DNA from: Candida dubliniensis CD36
Taxonomy: Eukaryota; Ascomycota; Pichiomycetes; Serinales; Debaryomycetaceae
DNA: 64,000 nt
Assembly: GCF_000026945.1 (NCBI RefSeq)
Contig: NC_012861.1
Coordinates: forward strand, 806,001-870,000
Direction: 5' to 3'
The position numbers and the translations under genes were made by a program. The number at the start of each line of letters is the position of its first letter. Within the stretch, counting starts at the first letter, position 1. The notes below the pieces were generated by a model. It searched no databases and was not told the origin of the DNA. It was given only the letters and a program-made list of their open reading frames with translations. Of this stretch, positions 40,394 to 50,892 are shown one piece after another.

Positions 40394-41485
40394 ATGTCGA
40401 AATTACTTACTCCGGAAATACTAGCGCTCATAGACCCAGTGGTGTCTAGTTTGAAACGTCATCAACTTGTGGATGACAAAGAGATTGCATTAACAATTGC
40501 CCAGTTGTTGATGAAAGTTATATCAGCAGCAAGATGGTCAAATACATATGATTTAATTGAGTTGATAAGACAAGTTGGTGTTATATTCAATGAAGCATAC
40601 CCTAGAAAAGTCATCCCGGGGAATATTGTGAGAAGAGTATTGGCTTTAATACGTGATGAAACTGAAACTGATGCAGAAACTGAACAAACAGATAACATCC
40701 CAATGATGAGTTCTATGTTTAGTTTATTGGCAACACATAACAAAAATGAAACTATAAAGGAACAAACACAATCACAACTGAAAAAACAAACAAGTGATAT
40801 GAGAGCCATAATCATACAAGGAATCAGAGATTTAGTTGATGAAATTTCTAATGTTAATGATGGGATTGAAACTATGGCAATTGATTTGATTCATGATGAT
40901 GAAATATTATTGACTCCAACTCCTAATTCAGAAACAGTACAACATTTTTTAATCAAAGCAAGATTGAAAAGAAAATTCACTGTAGTTGTCACTGAAAACT
41001 ATCCAAATGACATCAAGGCCGCCCACAAATTTGTCAAGACACTAGCTGAACATAATATCGAAACAATTTTGATCCCCGATACAACAATTTATGCAGTGAT
41101 GTCAAGAGTCGGGAAAGTTATAATAGGCACCAATGCAGTATTTGCCAATGGTGGTTGTTTGTCGAATTCAGGAGTTGCTAATGTGGTTGAATGTGCCAAA
41201 GAACATAGAACACCTGTGTTTGCTGTGGCAGGGTTATTCAAATTGTCTCCATTGTATCCATTTACAAGAAACGATTTGATCGAAGTAGGAAATTCTGGGA
41301 AAGTTTTGAATTATGATGATTTTAAGTTAGTACAAAATGTTGATGTTGTGACTAATCCATTGGAGGATTATATACCTCCTCATCATATTGACATTTTTAT
41401 GACTAATATTGGTGGGTTTTCTCCATCATTTATCTATAGAATTGTTTTGGATAATTATAAAGCTGAAGACAATAAGCTTGAATAA
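40394..41485 (+). CDS. GCD7: translation initiation factor eIF2B beta subunit
   Basis: A 363-residue protein of the eIF2B alpha/beta/delta family. Residues 1-100 are the helical domain, including NEAYPRKVIPGNIVRRVLALIRDE, diagnostic of beta/Gcd7 rather than alpha/Gcn3. The Rossmann-like C-terminal domain (about 190-350) shows TVVVTENYPNDIKAAHKF, then ETILIPDTTIYAVMSRVGKVIIGTNAVFANGG (given only as a locator, about 230-260), VPxFAVAGLFKLSP-like sequence and a final GGFSPSFIYRIVLDNYK. eIF2B is the guanine nucleotide exchange factor for eIF2 and the target of the Gcn2 stress pathway. Length fits yeast Gcd7 (381 aa). It converges on the orphan gene with only 30 bp between stops. Confidence 0.92.
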   Translation: MSKLLTPEILALIDPVVSSLKRHQLVDDKEIALTIAQLLMKVISAARWSNTYDLIELIRQVGVIFNEAYPRKVIPGNIVRRVLALIRDETETDAETEQTDNIPMMSSMFSLLATHNKNETIKEQTQSQLKKQTSDMRAIIIQGIRDLVDEISNVNDGIETMAIDLIHDDEILLTPTPNSETVQHFLIKARLKRKFTVVVTENYPNDIKAAHKFVKTLAEHNIETILIPDTTIYAVMSRVGKVIIGTNAVFANGGCLSNSGVANVVECAKEHRTPVFAVAGLFKLSPLYPFTRNDLIEVGNSGKVLNYDDFKLVQNVDVVTNPLEDYIPPHHIDIFMTNIGGFSPSFIYRIVLDNYKAEDNKLE

Positions 41486-41515
41486 TAAACGGGATGAAAT
41501 TATTTCAATCATTTA

Positions 41516-42115
41516 CTAGTAAGCTGTTTGGACTCTCTGCTTTGTTGTCTTTTTACTTTTGACAACTTTGATCATTTTCTTTTTCTTCTTAGCAGTAACA
41601 GCAGCATTATTTAAGAATAGAGCGCTAGCTTTCACATTCCATAAATCTTGATTCATTGATTGATAGCCACGACAAGGTTGACTTCGAGACAAAGTGGGGA
41701 ACCCCAGCATATTCATTTGTTTCGATATAGTTAGAAAACTACCCCGTGACTCGGACTCTAATCGATTATTTATTTCATGTTCATTGATTATTTCTAATTC
41801 TTCATCAATCATCGAACAAATTTGTTCGATGGAAACACTTTGATTTGGATTTTCGTTATGAGAAGTATCAATTGTGCTACTGTTGTAAAACTCACTGGTA
41901 CCTAAATCAATACTTGTACTAGTGGTGGTTAAATGATTAGGAATTTCATCAATAGAGTCTTCTAAACAAGAAACCAAACCTTCTCGAGAAAATAATCGGT
42001 TTTGTTCAAGAATATTATTGGTTGTATGAGGAATTGAACATCTATTAAGAAAATTTTGCAACTTCAGAAGAATATTTTGAACATATTGTTTCACTAGCAC
42101 AGGGTTATTGGACAT
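41516..42115 (-). CDS. orphan protein, unknown function
   Basis: A 199-residue frame from the ATG at 42115. Residues 1-45 look helical and mildly hydrophobic, the centre is Ser/Thr/Asn-rich and acidic (about 50-120), and the C-terminus is strongly basic (AKKKKKMIKVVKSKKTTKQR, about 172-192), like a nuclear localisation or nucleic-acid-binding tail. A conserved-looking patch MLGFPTLSRSQPCRGYQSMNQD-type lies near 130-150. I recognise no family. Its promoter region separates it from HSP21's 3' end by 278 bp. It is probably a real lineage-specific gene because the frame is long for this base composition and has ordered codon use. Confidence 0.6.
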   Translation of the reverse strand: MSNNPVLVKQYVQNILLKLQNFLNRCSIPHTTNNILEQNRLFSREGLVSCLEDSIDEIPNHLTTTSTSIDLGTSEFYNSSTIDTSHNENPNQSVSIEQICSMIDEELEIINEHEINNRLESESRGSFLTISKQMNMLGFPTLSRSQPCRGYQSMNQDLWNVKASALFLNNAAVTAKKKKKMIKVVKSKKTTKQRVQTAY

Positions 42116-42393
42116 TAGGTAAACCAGTTCTTAATTAATTAGTGTATTATTGTTTTTTGTTGTCTCAAACTAAACTTTTTATTTCCAAACATATGTAAAA
42201 CCTATATATATCCTAAAAAACCATAAAAAATTTGTACAAACCCCCCCTATACGGTACACATATCAAAAATCAAAAATCGAAAATCAAAAAACAAAAAAAC
42301 AAACAAAAAGGGGTTAGTAAGTAAGTAACAATGTCAAATAAGTTTAACAAAATTGCACACAACAACAAAAAAAGCACTTTGATTAAATATCAA

Positions 42394-42963
42394 TTACTTT
42401 TTTGCAGCTGCTTTGGAAATAGGGATATTAACAATTTTTTCATGATCAGCATGAACCTTTGGTAAAGTTACTTTAACACCTTGTTCACCAATTTCTGCAC
42501 TGATGTCGTCAAAGTTGACTGGCTTTTCAAACTTCAAGTTGCTGTGGAAAGTACTGCTCTTCTTAGTACCAGCTTCCTCTTTTTCTTGAGTAATGGTAAT
42601 AATCAATTCATTCTCTTGTTTATCGAAATCAACATTAACTTCATCAGGACTCAAATTTTCTTGGTCATATGAAACCAAATATTTGTCGGACTCTTCAGTT
42701 GTCTTTACATTATCATCGAAACCAACAAAGTATTTACCAGAACTAAAGTTCTTCCAAAAGTCATCAAAGAAATCATCCCTTCTTGCTAATGCTCTGTGAG
42801 GATGTCCAGCACCACCACCATAGCGAGACACTTGCTGTCCCTTACCATTGTCACCTTGAGCAATCTTTCTTGGATTAAAGTCTGGTGGAACTTCAGTAGC
42901 ATATTTTCTAGGTCTACCGAAGAAATCATCAAAATCAGGATCAAAAAAACCGAACCAAGACAT
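42394..42963 (-). CDS. HSP21: small heat-shock protein Hsp21
   Basis: A 189-residue protein, the size of C. albicans Hsp21. The N-terminus MSWFGFFDPDFDDFFGRPRKYA is aromatic and acidic, as in sHSPs. The alpha-crystallin domain is at about 90-180: YLVSYDQENLSPDEVNVDF, NELIITI, FHSNLKFEKPVNFDDISAEI and GVKVTLPKV, followed by an IPIS (I-x-I-like) tail. sHSPs form oligomers that hold unfolding proteins; C. albicans Hsp21 is linked to thermal stress tolerance. The promoter contains a step-type heat-shock element at 43270-43295 and a TATA-like TATATAA near 43097-43107, consistent with Hsf1 control. Confidence 0.94.
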   Translation of the reverse strand: MSWFGFFDPDFDDFFGRPRKYATEVPPDFNPRKIAQGDNGKGQQVSRYGGGAGHPHRALARRDDFFDDFWKNFSSGKYFVGFDDNVKTTEESDKYLVSYDQENLSPDEVNVDFDKQENELIITITQEKEEAGTKKSSTFHSNLKFEKPVNFDDISAEIGEQGVKVTLPKVHADHEKIVNIPISKAAAKK

Positions 42964-43375
42964 TGTTAGCAGCGATATATAATTATGAATAATACAGTTG
43001 TTGTTTTTTTTTTTTCTCTTTGGATATAACTAAAAAAGACGTTTGTTGAGAAGAAAAGAATTCTAACAAGAGTGCAAGAAGGGTGAAATCAATGGGTATT
43101 TATATACTTGAGAATTGACGAAAGGGAATGTAAGTGAGTGAATGATTGTGCATGATCATGATCATATTGCAAAAAGATCACGATCATAACAATAATAATA
43201 AGGGGGTAGCGAGAGAAAAAAAAAATTTAGCGCTAACAAAATTAAGGGATGAAAGAAAAAAACAGCAAATTCCAGATCATTCTAGCTCCTTCGAAATCTA
43301 ACAAAAAATAGCGTACATTCCTTATAACAACTACTTATGAACCGAGTCTCCCGATGAAAACAAACAATCAATCAA
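42964..43375. other. intergenic, 412 bp (HSP21 promoter, SDS22 3' UTR)
   Basis: Carries the HSP21 TATA region and the heat-shock element, plus a GATCATGATCATGATCA-type repeat near 43152-43166. No gene is supported. Confidence 0.75.
43270..43295. promoter_or_regulatory. step-type heat-shock element of HSP21
   Basis: Three TTC units exactly 10 bp apart (43270, 43280, 43290), the last abutting GAA (43293-43295). This is the step arrangement bound by fungal Hsf1, 306 bp upstream of the HSP21 ATG. Confidence 0.7.
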
Positions 43376-44497
43376 TCAAGCGTGGACATAGGTTGCATCA
43401 ATTTTGTTCAACGTTGGTCCTAAATATAACTTCATTTTTCGTCTATATGCGCTCGGATTCTGGAGTTGCACGGGATTGCCTTCAAAATAAACACACTCCA
43501 AATCAGGCAATTTACCCAATTCCTTGCCGATTTCTTCAAAACTGGATACTTGATTATATGAACACCAAAAGTCAGTCAATTTGACCAAATGTGACAATCC
43601 TTTCAAGTTGGTGATTTTATTTGCCGTGACATCCAACACTTGTAAATTTGTGTTATTTTCAAGATTCTCAATCTCCGAAATCCCATTGTGCGATAAGTAT
43701 AACTCTTCTAAGTTTTTCAAGTTTTCAAGCCCCTCGATTTTAGTGATTCTATTTGATTGGATTGAAAGAACTCTTAAATTCACCAAATTATCCATATTCT
43801 GAAGCTTGTGTATTCTATTCTTCCCTAACCACAATTGATTTATATTTACAAGTTTGTCAAGATTCTCAATCACTTCTATTTTATTCCCACCTAATTCTAA
43901 ATTAGTCACTTTCGTTAAAGTGTCAAGATTTTTAATTTCCCTAATCTTGTTTTGCACAAAATACAAGTTTTCAAGTTCAACCAACGTCTCAATATTCTTG
44001 ATATTCTTAATTCTGTTGAATGAAAGATCTAGATTTTTCAAATGAACCAAATGCTTAATGGAGCTTGATATATGGTTTATTCTATTGTCATACAAATCGA
44101 GTTCTTCCAAACTTTCAGGCAAGTCCTTGACTCCAACCATTGAAGTAATCAAATTTTGTCTCAAACATAATGATTCCAATTTCTTGAAACGTTCCAAATG
44201 TAAATCCTCAAGTGACGAAATTTTTAAATGAACCAAATCAATGTAATCAGTGTCAAGGTCATATCCAACAGTTAAGTCCTGATCAGCTTCGATTTCTTGT
44301 GGATGATTATCTGGCAAGACAGTTCCAGGATATTGAACTGCCAGATTACCTTGCTGATTTTTATCGTCATCGTCGTTTTCGTCATCATCATCATCCTCGT
44401 CTTCAGTATGAGAAAGAATTGGTTCCTCCTTCTCCTCTCCTTGTAGAATTCCAGCTGGATTCTCAACTAAATCTTTATTGGTCTCTTGTATTGGCAT
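43376..44497 (-). CDS. SDS22: protein phosphatase 1 regulatory subunit Sds22
   Basis: A 373-residue leucine-rich-repeat protein. Residues 1-75 are disordered and acidic (EDEDDDDDENDDDD). From about 83 to 340 there are 11-12 repeats of 22 residues of the SDS22 subtype (L-x-x-L-x-x-L-x-L-x-x-N-x-I), for example NLYFVQNKIREIKNLDTL. A C-terminal LRR cap follows (NPVQLQNPSAYRRKMKLYLGPTLNKIDA). Sds22 binds the PP1 catalytic subunit Glc7 and controls its nuclear supply and mitotic activity. Length and repeat count fit the family (yeast 338 aa), the extra length being the acidic N-terminus. Confidence 0.95.
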   Translation of the reverse strand: MPIQETNKDLVENPAGILQGEEKEEPILSHTEDEDDDDDENDDDDKNQQGNLAVQYPGTVLPDNHPQEIEADQDLTVGYDLDTDYIDLVHLKISSLEDLHLERFKKLESLCLRQNLITSMVGVKDLPESLEELDLYDNRINHISSSIKHLVHLKNLDLSFNRIKNIKNIETLVELENLYFVQNKIREIKNLDTLTKVTNLELGGNKIEVIENLDKLVNINQLWLGKNRIHKLQNMDNLVNLRVLSIQSNRITKIEGLENLKNLEELYLSHNGISEIENLENNTNLQVLDVTANKITNLKGLSHLVKLTDFWCSYNQVSSFEEIGKELGKLPDLECVYFEGNPVQLQNPSAYRRKMKLYLGPTLNKIDATYVHA

Positions 44498-45005
44498 TCT
44501 AAGTTCTGTGTTATGGCGCTTTCGTTTTCTAAATAATTATAGCAAGTGTCAGGAGAGTTTATGTACCAATTTGTACAATTTGTATCTTGATTTTCGCATT
44601 ATATATTATTGCTTCTTAATTCGTGTACTTTGCTCAATTACAAAAGGTGAGAACCAATTTCTTCTTTGGAATATTTTAGGGCTTAAAAGACCAACCAATT
44701 AAATGGTTCCTGATCCCGCTTATTCACAAGTCTTGCGTGTAAATTTGAGAGATGAAACATCAAAATGAACTACTAAAGATACTCATTCTAATTTAAATAA
44801 GTGAATATATATATATTTACAAAGAATAATAAAAATAACAACAACAACAAAGCTAAGACTCAAACGAAAAACAGAAGCATCAATAGTATACAAGATTTAT
44901 TTGTAATTACAACAATGTTGTTCAATACTCTGTATTATCTGTTAATTAGTTTCAAAAACACTCAATTATTTATTTAAATTTTCATTTTTCATAGTCTATC
45001 ATCAA
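44498..45005. other. intergenic, 508 bp (SDS22 promoter, ACP1 3' UTR)
   Basis: AT-rich, with no recognisable gene, RNA or repeat beyond short A/T tracts. Confidence 0.6.
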
Positions 45006-45338
45006 TTATTTAGATTCTTCTTTGTAAATGTAATCAACAGCTTCCCCAACAGTCTTTATTTCATCAGAAATCTTATCCGGAATTTCCAAATCAAATTCTT
45101 CTTCTAATGCCACTAAAGCTTCAACAGTATCCAAAGAATCTAAACCCAAATCCTTTTGGAAAGAAGAGTCTAATGTGATATTGGATTCTTGTAATGGAGC
45201 AACAGTTTTCAAAGCTTGAATGGCTCTTGTAGTAACTTCTTCTTTGGAAATTGGTGGGGCAACATAAAAACGAATTGGTTTAACAAATGAAGCTCTAGCA
45301 ACTGGTGCACGAATAGAACGGAAAGCTAATCTGAACAT
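45006..45338 (-). CDS. ACP1: mitochondrial acyl carrier protein
   Basis: A 110-residue protein. Residues 1-30 form an Arg/Ser/Ala-rich presequence ([18 protein letters not shown]). The ACP four-helix fold follows, with the phosphopantetheine attachment serine S68 in the motif [19 protein letters not shown] and the acidic helix II contacted by Fe-S/LYR proteins. Mitochondrial ACP carries growing acyl chains in type II fatty acid synthesis (lipoate precursor) and is a structural part of complex I and LYR-protein assemblies. Candida species have complex I, so that role is likely here. Length is typical. Confidence 0.96.
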   Translation of the reverse strand: MFRLAFRSIRAPVARASFVKPIRFYVAPPISKEEVTTRAIQALKTVAPLQESNITLDSSFQKDLGLDSLDTVEALVALEEEFDLEIPDKISDEIKTVGEAVDYIYKEESK

Positions 45339-45609
45339 TCTTTATCCTGTGTTTAATGTATATTAAGGGTGGCTAATTGGTAGATTTTCAACGAGAGAAA
45401 GATTTTTTTTTTTTTCCCTCTTTCCTTTCTTTTCCATTTTTTCATTCTCATTCGTCTTCTTCTCTCTTTTGGTGACTATTGGTGGTGCATAGTTCCGTTT
45501 TCTCTCAAACTAAACTAAACAAACAAACAGAATATAAAATTGTTACTATTCACACTACTAAATCAAGGTTTTTACATACAATCCATACACACTCTTTTTT
45601 TTTTTGCAA

Positions 45610-48600
45610 TCAATTATTTGCATTTTTCCTCCATCTAAATTTCCTTTTCAAACTTAAACTATTACTCAAAAAAGAGCTTTTGCCTGATGTATAAGACGTG
45701 TCAGATGATCCAGTAGTGGATGTGACAGATCTAGTTAACTTGGGTTCGGGCATAGTTGCAACAGAGGGTGTCATTGAATGTGATCTCAGAATTCCACCAG
45801 AAACTGGCCTTGTTGAAGGAACACTCGAAGAAGAATCACTTTCGTCTCTAGATGAATATGCAGCCTCGATTCTATCATTAAAATTCTTTTCAAATAATTC
45901 GACCAATGCTTCATGTGACTGTCGCATACTTTCGGGAACAATTCTACCATGAAGGTCTAAGCATCTTTTCAATATTGTTGTAAGCTCATCAAAGGCATTC
46001 TGTAATGTTTTAATTTTGCCAGCTTGGTTATTATTACTTTCGCCAATGTATTCCAAGAATAATCTATATTGTCCAACACCTCCGTTGATTGGAGAGTCAA
46101 CGGTACCTGCCAATTCTCTAGACAAATCAAGAAACAACCCTTGAGATTTGGGTTGATCAGTCATTGATCTGTGTATGGCTCTTTCTAATCGCAACAACTC
46201 ACTTGTTTTAGCATTGATTGTTCTCGAAGCATTATCCAATGGAGACAATTTGATTACTTTATATGAAGCAATGTCATTAAAATTCATTAATGTGGGGAAC
46301 GACGATTTAGTCTCATAAGTAGTTTCTTCTGTCCATAAATCAAAAATAGAACTTGATCCTGGAACTTTTTTCAACACCGAAAAGCTCTTCTTGTCATGCC
46401 CATTTTCACTTTTATTAGGATATACTAAAGTGATGTCTAGATATTTCCCCGTCAAATTCTTCCCCTCGGTCCCATCTTCTTTATACAATACCGATCCTGG
46501 AAATTTGCTCAATATTCTTTGTTGAATGGAAGTAAAATGCTCAAACGGTTGACCCTCATATATTCTTTGTTTCCCCCGCAATACTTCAGGAAAGCCATTA
46601 CCTAAAAACACAACACGACAATAGCTATGCTGAATTGTGTCTTGGTACTCTAATTCCATATACCGCAACGATAATTTCCCATGTAAACGCGACAACCTTA
46701 ACAAATCATAAGTTTCATTCTTGAAAGAATTGAGCATAAAATTATAAACATCAATAGCTTTCGACAAATTGTGTCCAGAAATGTAATGTTCAGCACTTAG
46801 TTCAAGTAATGCTTCTCGTCTTTCGAAATTTGTTTGTATGGGTAACTCTGGAATCAATGAAGCATTAACATATTCGCCATGTGACCAGGGGAAAGTAGAA
46901 GCCAACAATTCTAAGTACAAACCAGCTTGAATATAATCTTTCTGTGCAATAATCTCTTTATAAAGATCAGTGACAAATTCACGCAATGGTTCAGGTTCAC
47001 CAACATTTACCAAATAAAGTAGTGCTTGTATTTTATAAACTACTTTATCATCATTAAACTCAGCAGTATCTGGGACTCTAATTAATCGGTTTAAAACCCT
47101 AATAAACCGAGAAAGATATGCAACAAAATCTAATAACACACCTTGTTCAGTCTCTGGTTGATTGATTGATAATCCCTTCAAGTTATTGATAAACCCCATT
47201 TCATCCGACTCACATGGTTCATACAACCCATTGCAATAAATGTCAAATAAGCTGATAATGCACTGTCTTTCAACTTCTATTTGGTTGTAGTTTGTCATTA
47301 TGGAAATTAACAATTTGGAGCCAGTTTTCCTGGTGGGGGTGCATTTTAAAGTGTATAAAACAACATTGTGTATCAAATCATAATCTAAAACAAGTGTGGC
47401 AAGACTGGATTCACGTTCTTGTTTATTCACATAATCTCCTAAACGTCCCCAAACCTTATCAATAAGTAGCTCTACCCTTTCGCCAATAGAGCAAGTGATT
47501 GAAGTACAAGCAGCTCTAGCCAAAACAGGTAGTCTTTCCAGAGCTACTGTATCCAAGATAGCCAATTTCAACAAAGTACTTAAAAATTCACCACATAGGT
47601 TAATGTCTAACGAGACTCCTATAATATATTTTTGGAAAATGACAGGAGAAAGAAGTTCCAACACACACAAGGAACTTTCAGCAATGGTTGCTTGTAAAGA
47701 GAACCAGTTTTGGCTTGGGAAATACTCGTATTTAAAAATCTCATTCACTGCAATAATGACGGTGTATATGTCGTCACGAGAATACAAGTCCGCTAGATGT
47801 AAAGTACGTGCGTCATTATCAACCGCAATTTCTTTATCAATACGAGCAATGAAACCGATTACAACAGCCAATTCTACCAAGACCTCACAAAAATTAATGT
47901 CTCTAAATGACCGATCAATTGCAACTGTTTCAAAGGGATATGTTTGGGGAAATAATTGCGTTACCACAGATCTCTCCAGGGCAAAGTTACCAATGTGATT
48001 GTACTTTAAAAATGTCCTCGACAAAGCAGGCAAAAGTTTGAAAAGGAAATGACAAACTTCAATGATATCGGTTTCTCCTTCAACCAACAATTCATAAATA
48101 ATGGTGCAGCACTTGTTAAGAATACTGCATGCGAGCCGCACACTTTCAATATCTGTTACATCAGGGAAACCTTCAACAGCCCATTCGATGGATTTCAAAA
48201 GTATGGTACTTCTTGTATCTTTATCTCTATTCATTTCTGTCCCTAATACACGAAGTATCAAAAGTAGTTTGGAAATCTGCATTTTATGTTCATATTCCTC
48301 CATTAATTTCTCGTGTCCGCCAAAAGATCGCAATCTAATAGCATCAACAAAAGTTTCATACCAATTGAGAACAACTCTTTTGTCGAAATACATGGTATTT
48401 GTTAACATGAGGTCGACTATTCCTAATAAATTCATTTGGTCTTCAACCAATAATGACGACTTCATAGAAAGGAAATGCACCATTGCTCTATAAGATTGCA
48501 CCACGCTTTCATTATATTCTTCAAATTCCCAACTTCCTTGAATGGATTTGGTGGCAAAGCGAATCAACATCTCCTGAACGTTTGCAACAGATTTAGAATA

Positions 48601-50892
48601 TGAATCCCATATGGTCTCACCTCGATAATAAACTTCATGCAATTTTGTCCATAAGAATACCGCAATTCTAGGTTGATTGATAAAAATATTTTCAAAACAT
48701 TGCAAAAAATGACCATGTTGGTGTGGTTTAATAAGCACACTATTCAATAAAAACACAATTGCTTTGAATGTATTATCTTGTAATTTTTGTAAATTAACGG
48801 AATCATTATCAGCACCAGATATGATAATAATTCCAAATAAAGAAGTCAACAATTCCGGAAAACGTCTTACCAAATGCTTCTTTTTCACTTTCTGGAACAA
48901 CTCTAATGAGCTAGAAAGACCATCGATGCCGGAAATTCCACTGTGATATAGGGACTCATATTCTAAAATGTTATCTATAGTCACCTCAGAATTGAACAGT
49001 TTCCCCACATAAGTAGAAGAAACTTCAATGGTTGCAATTTGGTTACCTTTGGAAGTGGAAAATATTTCTACGGCATGTGGTTTTGGTCTATACTCCACCA
49101 ATTTGTTGCCAGACTTGTAGTGTAGATGTCCTTGCCCAGATAATACTCCATTGATATAAACTGTCAATTGCAAATAATCATCAATAGGTAATTTCTTGTC
49201 TTTATTTTTCAATGATATATTATCTATTTTAATAAATTCACCAAAGCTTTCACTACTAGTAACGCCGACCAACTGCAAAGTCTTTTTGTCTTTTTGATTT
49301 GTCCCCTGAGAGAATTTAATTGTTTCATTATTTGGCGCACTGATTTCCACGGAATATAAATCTGTCGAATATTTCTTTTTCTTCAATACCATTTGCCCTA
49401 ATAAAATGTACAATCTTTCACTTGTCTCAGTAAATGGATCAAAAAACATTGGTTTTACCATTGTAATTGGCAAATTAGAATGTTGTTTGGAAAATCTTGT
49501 TTTTGTAGATAAACCAAATGGTGCATGTTTAATTAGTTTTACTGAAGCAGTAATTCTTTGGACAGTTGGACATACAGCTAACCCTTCCATATTTTGTCGA
49601 ACCAATTGGTCGACTAATAACCCCCAACTGAAAGTGGATTTGGATGCCTTTTTGCTTCCTAATGGAGCACCAAATATCTTGATATCAAAATGAAATTCTG
49701 GCCTATTTTGGGCAAATACGTTAGATATATTAACAACTCCTGCGGCCACACCTTTCTTTATATATTTCAAATTGGCAAATGTCTTTCTACGCATGAGACT
49801 AATTTCTTCAGTAAGAACAAACACCATAAAAACGTTTCTGTCAAATTGGTCTTCAGGTAAATTTCTGAATAAAATCGAACTAATGGTCTCAACTTTTTGC
49901 AAATCATCAATAGATTTGGTTTTGAAAATAAATGGTTCTGTCAATCTTTTATTTTCACTTCTGAGATAGACATGAAGAAATAAATTATGTAACCCTGTTG
50001 ACTGGTTAGATGCGTCACCTTGCACATCTGTTATGTTGACCAAAAGATGACTATTCTTGTATTCTTTAAAATTATTTGGTGACGGGACTAATTGAGATTG
50101 CACCGAATTTTTTACCGAAGCGTTATTGGTCAATACAAGTTCTTCTTGAGCTGTGGCAATTGTCGGTGGTATTGAGTTACCCAAATTCAATATTTCACCA
50201 TTTGATTTATCTCGAGCTAACATGTAACAATATTTCGATGCCACTTCCCGCCACATCAAACTACCAGAAGACGAAGATGTCTTAAATGGGCCACGGGTCA
50301 ATATCTTAGTAACATCATTTAACAATTTGGTGATTGTTTCTGTTGTTTCAATTTCGTTGAATAAATTATGAGCGTATCTCATATAATAATCGTATAATGT
50401 AATGTAGACATTTTTAAGTTGTCCAAATATGTTTAGTTCTCCACAGGCATAGGAAGCAAAAACAAGACCATTAAGTTCATTAATGGCATATCCGATTTGA
50501 TTCATAATGGTAAGACATTGATTGTCTACTCTTGGAAGTTCGGGTGTGTTTGGCTTATTTATTTCATTCTCAGAATTAATGCCATCTGTGGTTTTGTGAA
50601 AATCAATCTTATCAATTATTTTGACGAGGTTCATGGGAAATACAACGGGAGACTGATCAACTTCATTAAGCCTTATGGAGGTCACTTTTAAATCATTGCC
50701 GATACTGGGATGTATGACATATCCTCTTCCCCATCTCAGATTGTTAGTTTCAAAAACATAGACTTTATCGCCGGGATAAAGATTTTTCAAAGGTAAGGGT
50801 TCTGATTCTTGCAGACTCAACCGTTTATTTTTCGGCTTGAATGGTTTGATAACAACACCTTTTAGGAAACAGGAAGCAGGTGTCCAAGTCAT
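45610..50892 (-). CDS. DCK2: DOCK-family guanine nucleotide exchange factor Dck2
   Basis: A 1760-residue protein beginning MTWTPASCFLKGVVIKPFKP, which aligns with the start of the neighbouring paralogue; codons further upstream begin with GTG, not ATG. An SH3-like segment (LKNLYPGDKVYVFE, about 30-60) is followed by a C2-like DHR1 region (about 400-620), an armadillo-type helical middle, and the DHR2 catalytic region (about 1300-1680). The DHR2 includes YDLLRLSRLHGKLSLRYMEL, FDLWTEETTYETKSSFPTLMN, IKLSPLDNASRTINAK and GTVDSPINGGVGQYRLF. DHR2 domains exchange GDP on Rac/Cdc42 GTPases. C. albicans has two DOCK180 relatives, and this is the second. Its target GTPase is inferred. Confidence 0.9.
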   Translation of the reverse strand: MTWTPASCFLKGVVIKPFKPKNKRLSLQESEPLPLKNLYPGDKVYVFETNNLRWGRGYVIHPSIGNDLKVTSIRLNEVDQSPVVFPMNLVKIIDKIDFHKTTDGINSENEINKPNTPELPRVDNQCLTIMNQIGYAINELNGLVFASYACGELNIFGQLKNVYITLYDYYMRYAHNLFNEIETTETITKLLNDVTKILTRGPFKTSSSSGSLMWREVASKYCYMLARDKSNGEILNLGNSIPPTIATAQEELVLTNNASVKNSVQSQLVPSPNNFKEYKNSHLLVNITDVQGDASNQSTGLHNLFLHVYLRSENKRLTEPFIFKTKSIDDLQKVETISSILFRNLPEDQFDRNVFMVFVLTEEISLMRRKTFANLKYIKKGVAAGVVNISNVFAQNRPEFHFDIKIFGAPLGSKKASKSTFSWGLLVDQLVRQNMEGLAVCPTVQRITASVKLIKHAPFGLSTKTRFSKQHSNLPITMVKPMFFDPFTETSERLYILLGQMVLKKKKYSTDLYSVEISAPNNETIKFSQGTNQKDKKTLQLVGVTSSESFGEFIKIDNISLKNKDKKLPIDDYLQLTVYINGVLSGQGHLHYKSGNKLVEYRPKPHAVEIFSTSKGNQIATIEVSSTYVGKLFNSEVTIDNILEYESLYHSGISGIDGLSSSLELFQKVKKKHLVRRFPELLTSLFGIIIISGADNDSVNLQKLQDNTFKAIVFLLNSVLIKPHQHGHFLQCFENIFINQPRIAVFLWTKLHEVYYRGETIWDSYSKSVANVQEMLIRFATKSIQGSWEFEEYNESVVQSYRAMVHFLSMKSSLLVEDQMNLLGIVDLMLTNTMYFDKRVVLNWYETFVDAIRLRSFGGHEKLMEEYEHKMQISKLLLILRVLGTEMNRDKDTRSTILLKSIEWAVEGFPDVTDIESVRLACSILNKCCTIIYELLVEGETDIIEVCHFLFKLLPALSRTFLKYNHIGNFALERSVVTQLFPQTYPFETVAIDRSFRDINFCEVLVELAVVIGFIARIDKEIAVDNDARTLHLADLYSRDDIYTVIIAVNEIFKYEYFPSQNWFSLQATIAESSLCVLELLSPVIFQKYIIGVSLDINLCGEFLSTLLKLAILDTVALERLPVLARAACTSITCSIGERVELLIDKVWGRLGDYVNKQERESSLATLVLDYDLIHNVVLYTLKCTPTRKTGSKLLISIMTNYNQIEVERQCIISLFDIYCNGLYEPCESDEMGFINNLKGLSINQPETEQGVLLDFVAYLSRFIRVLNRLIRVPDTAEFNDDKVVYKIQALLYLVNVGEPEPLREFVTDLYKEIIAQKDYIQAGLYLELLASTFPWSHGEYVNASLIPELPIQTNFERREALLELSAEHYISGHNLSKAIDVYNFMLNSFKNETYDLLRLSRLHGKLSLRYMELEYQDTIQHSYCRVVFLGNGFPEVLRGKQRIYEGQPFEHFTSIQQRILSKFPGSVLYKEDGTEGKNLTGKYLDITLVYPNKSENGHDKKSFSVLKKVPGSSSIFDLWTEETTYETKSSFPTLMNFNDIASYKVIKLSPLDNASRTINAKTSELLRLERAIHRSMTDQPKSQGLFLDLSRELAGTVDSPINGGVGQYRLFLEYIGESNNNQAGKIKTLQNAFDELTTILKRCLDLHGRIVPESMRQSHEALVELFEKNFNDRIEAAYSSRDESDSSSSVPSTRPVSGGILRSHSMTPSVATMPEPKLTRSVTSTTGSSDTSYTSGKSSFLSNSLSLKRKFRWRKNANN

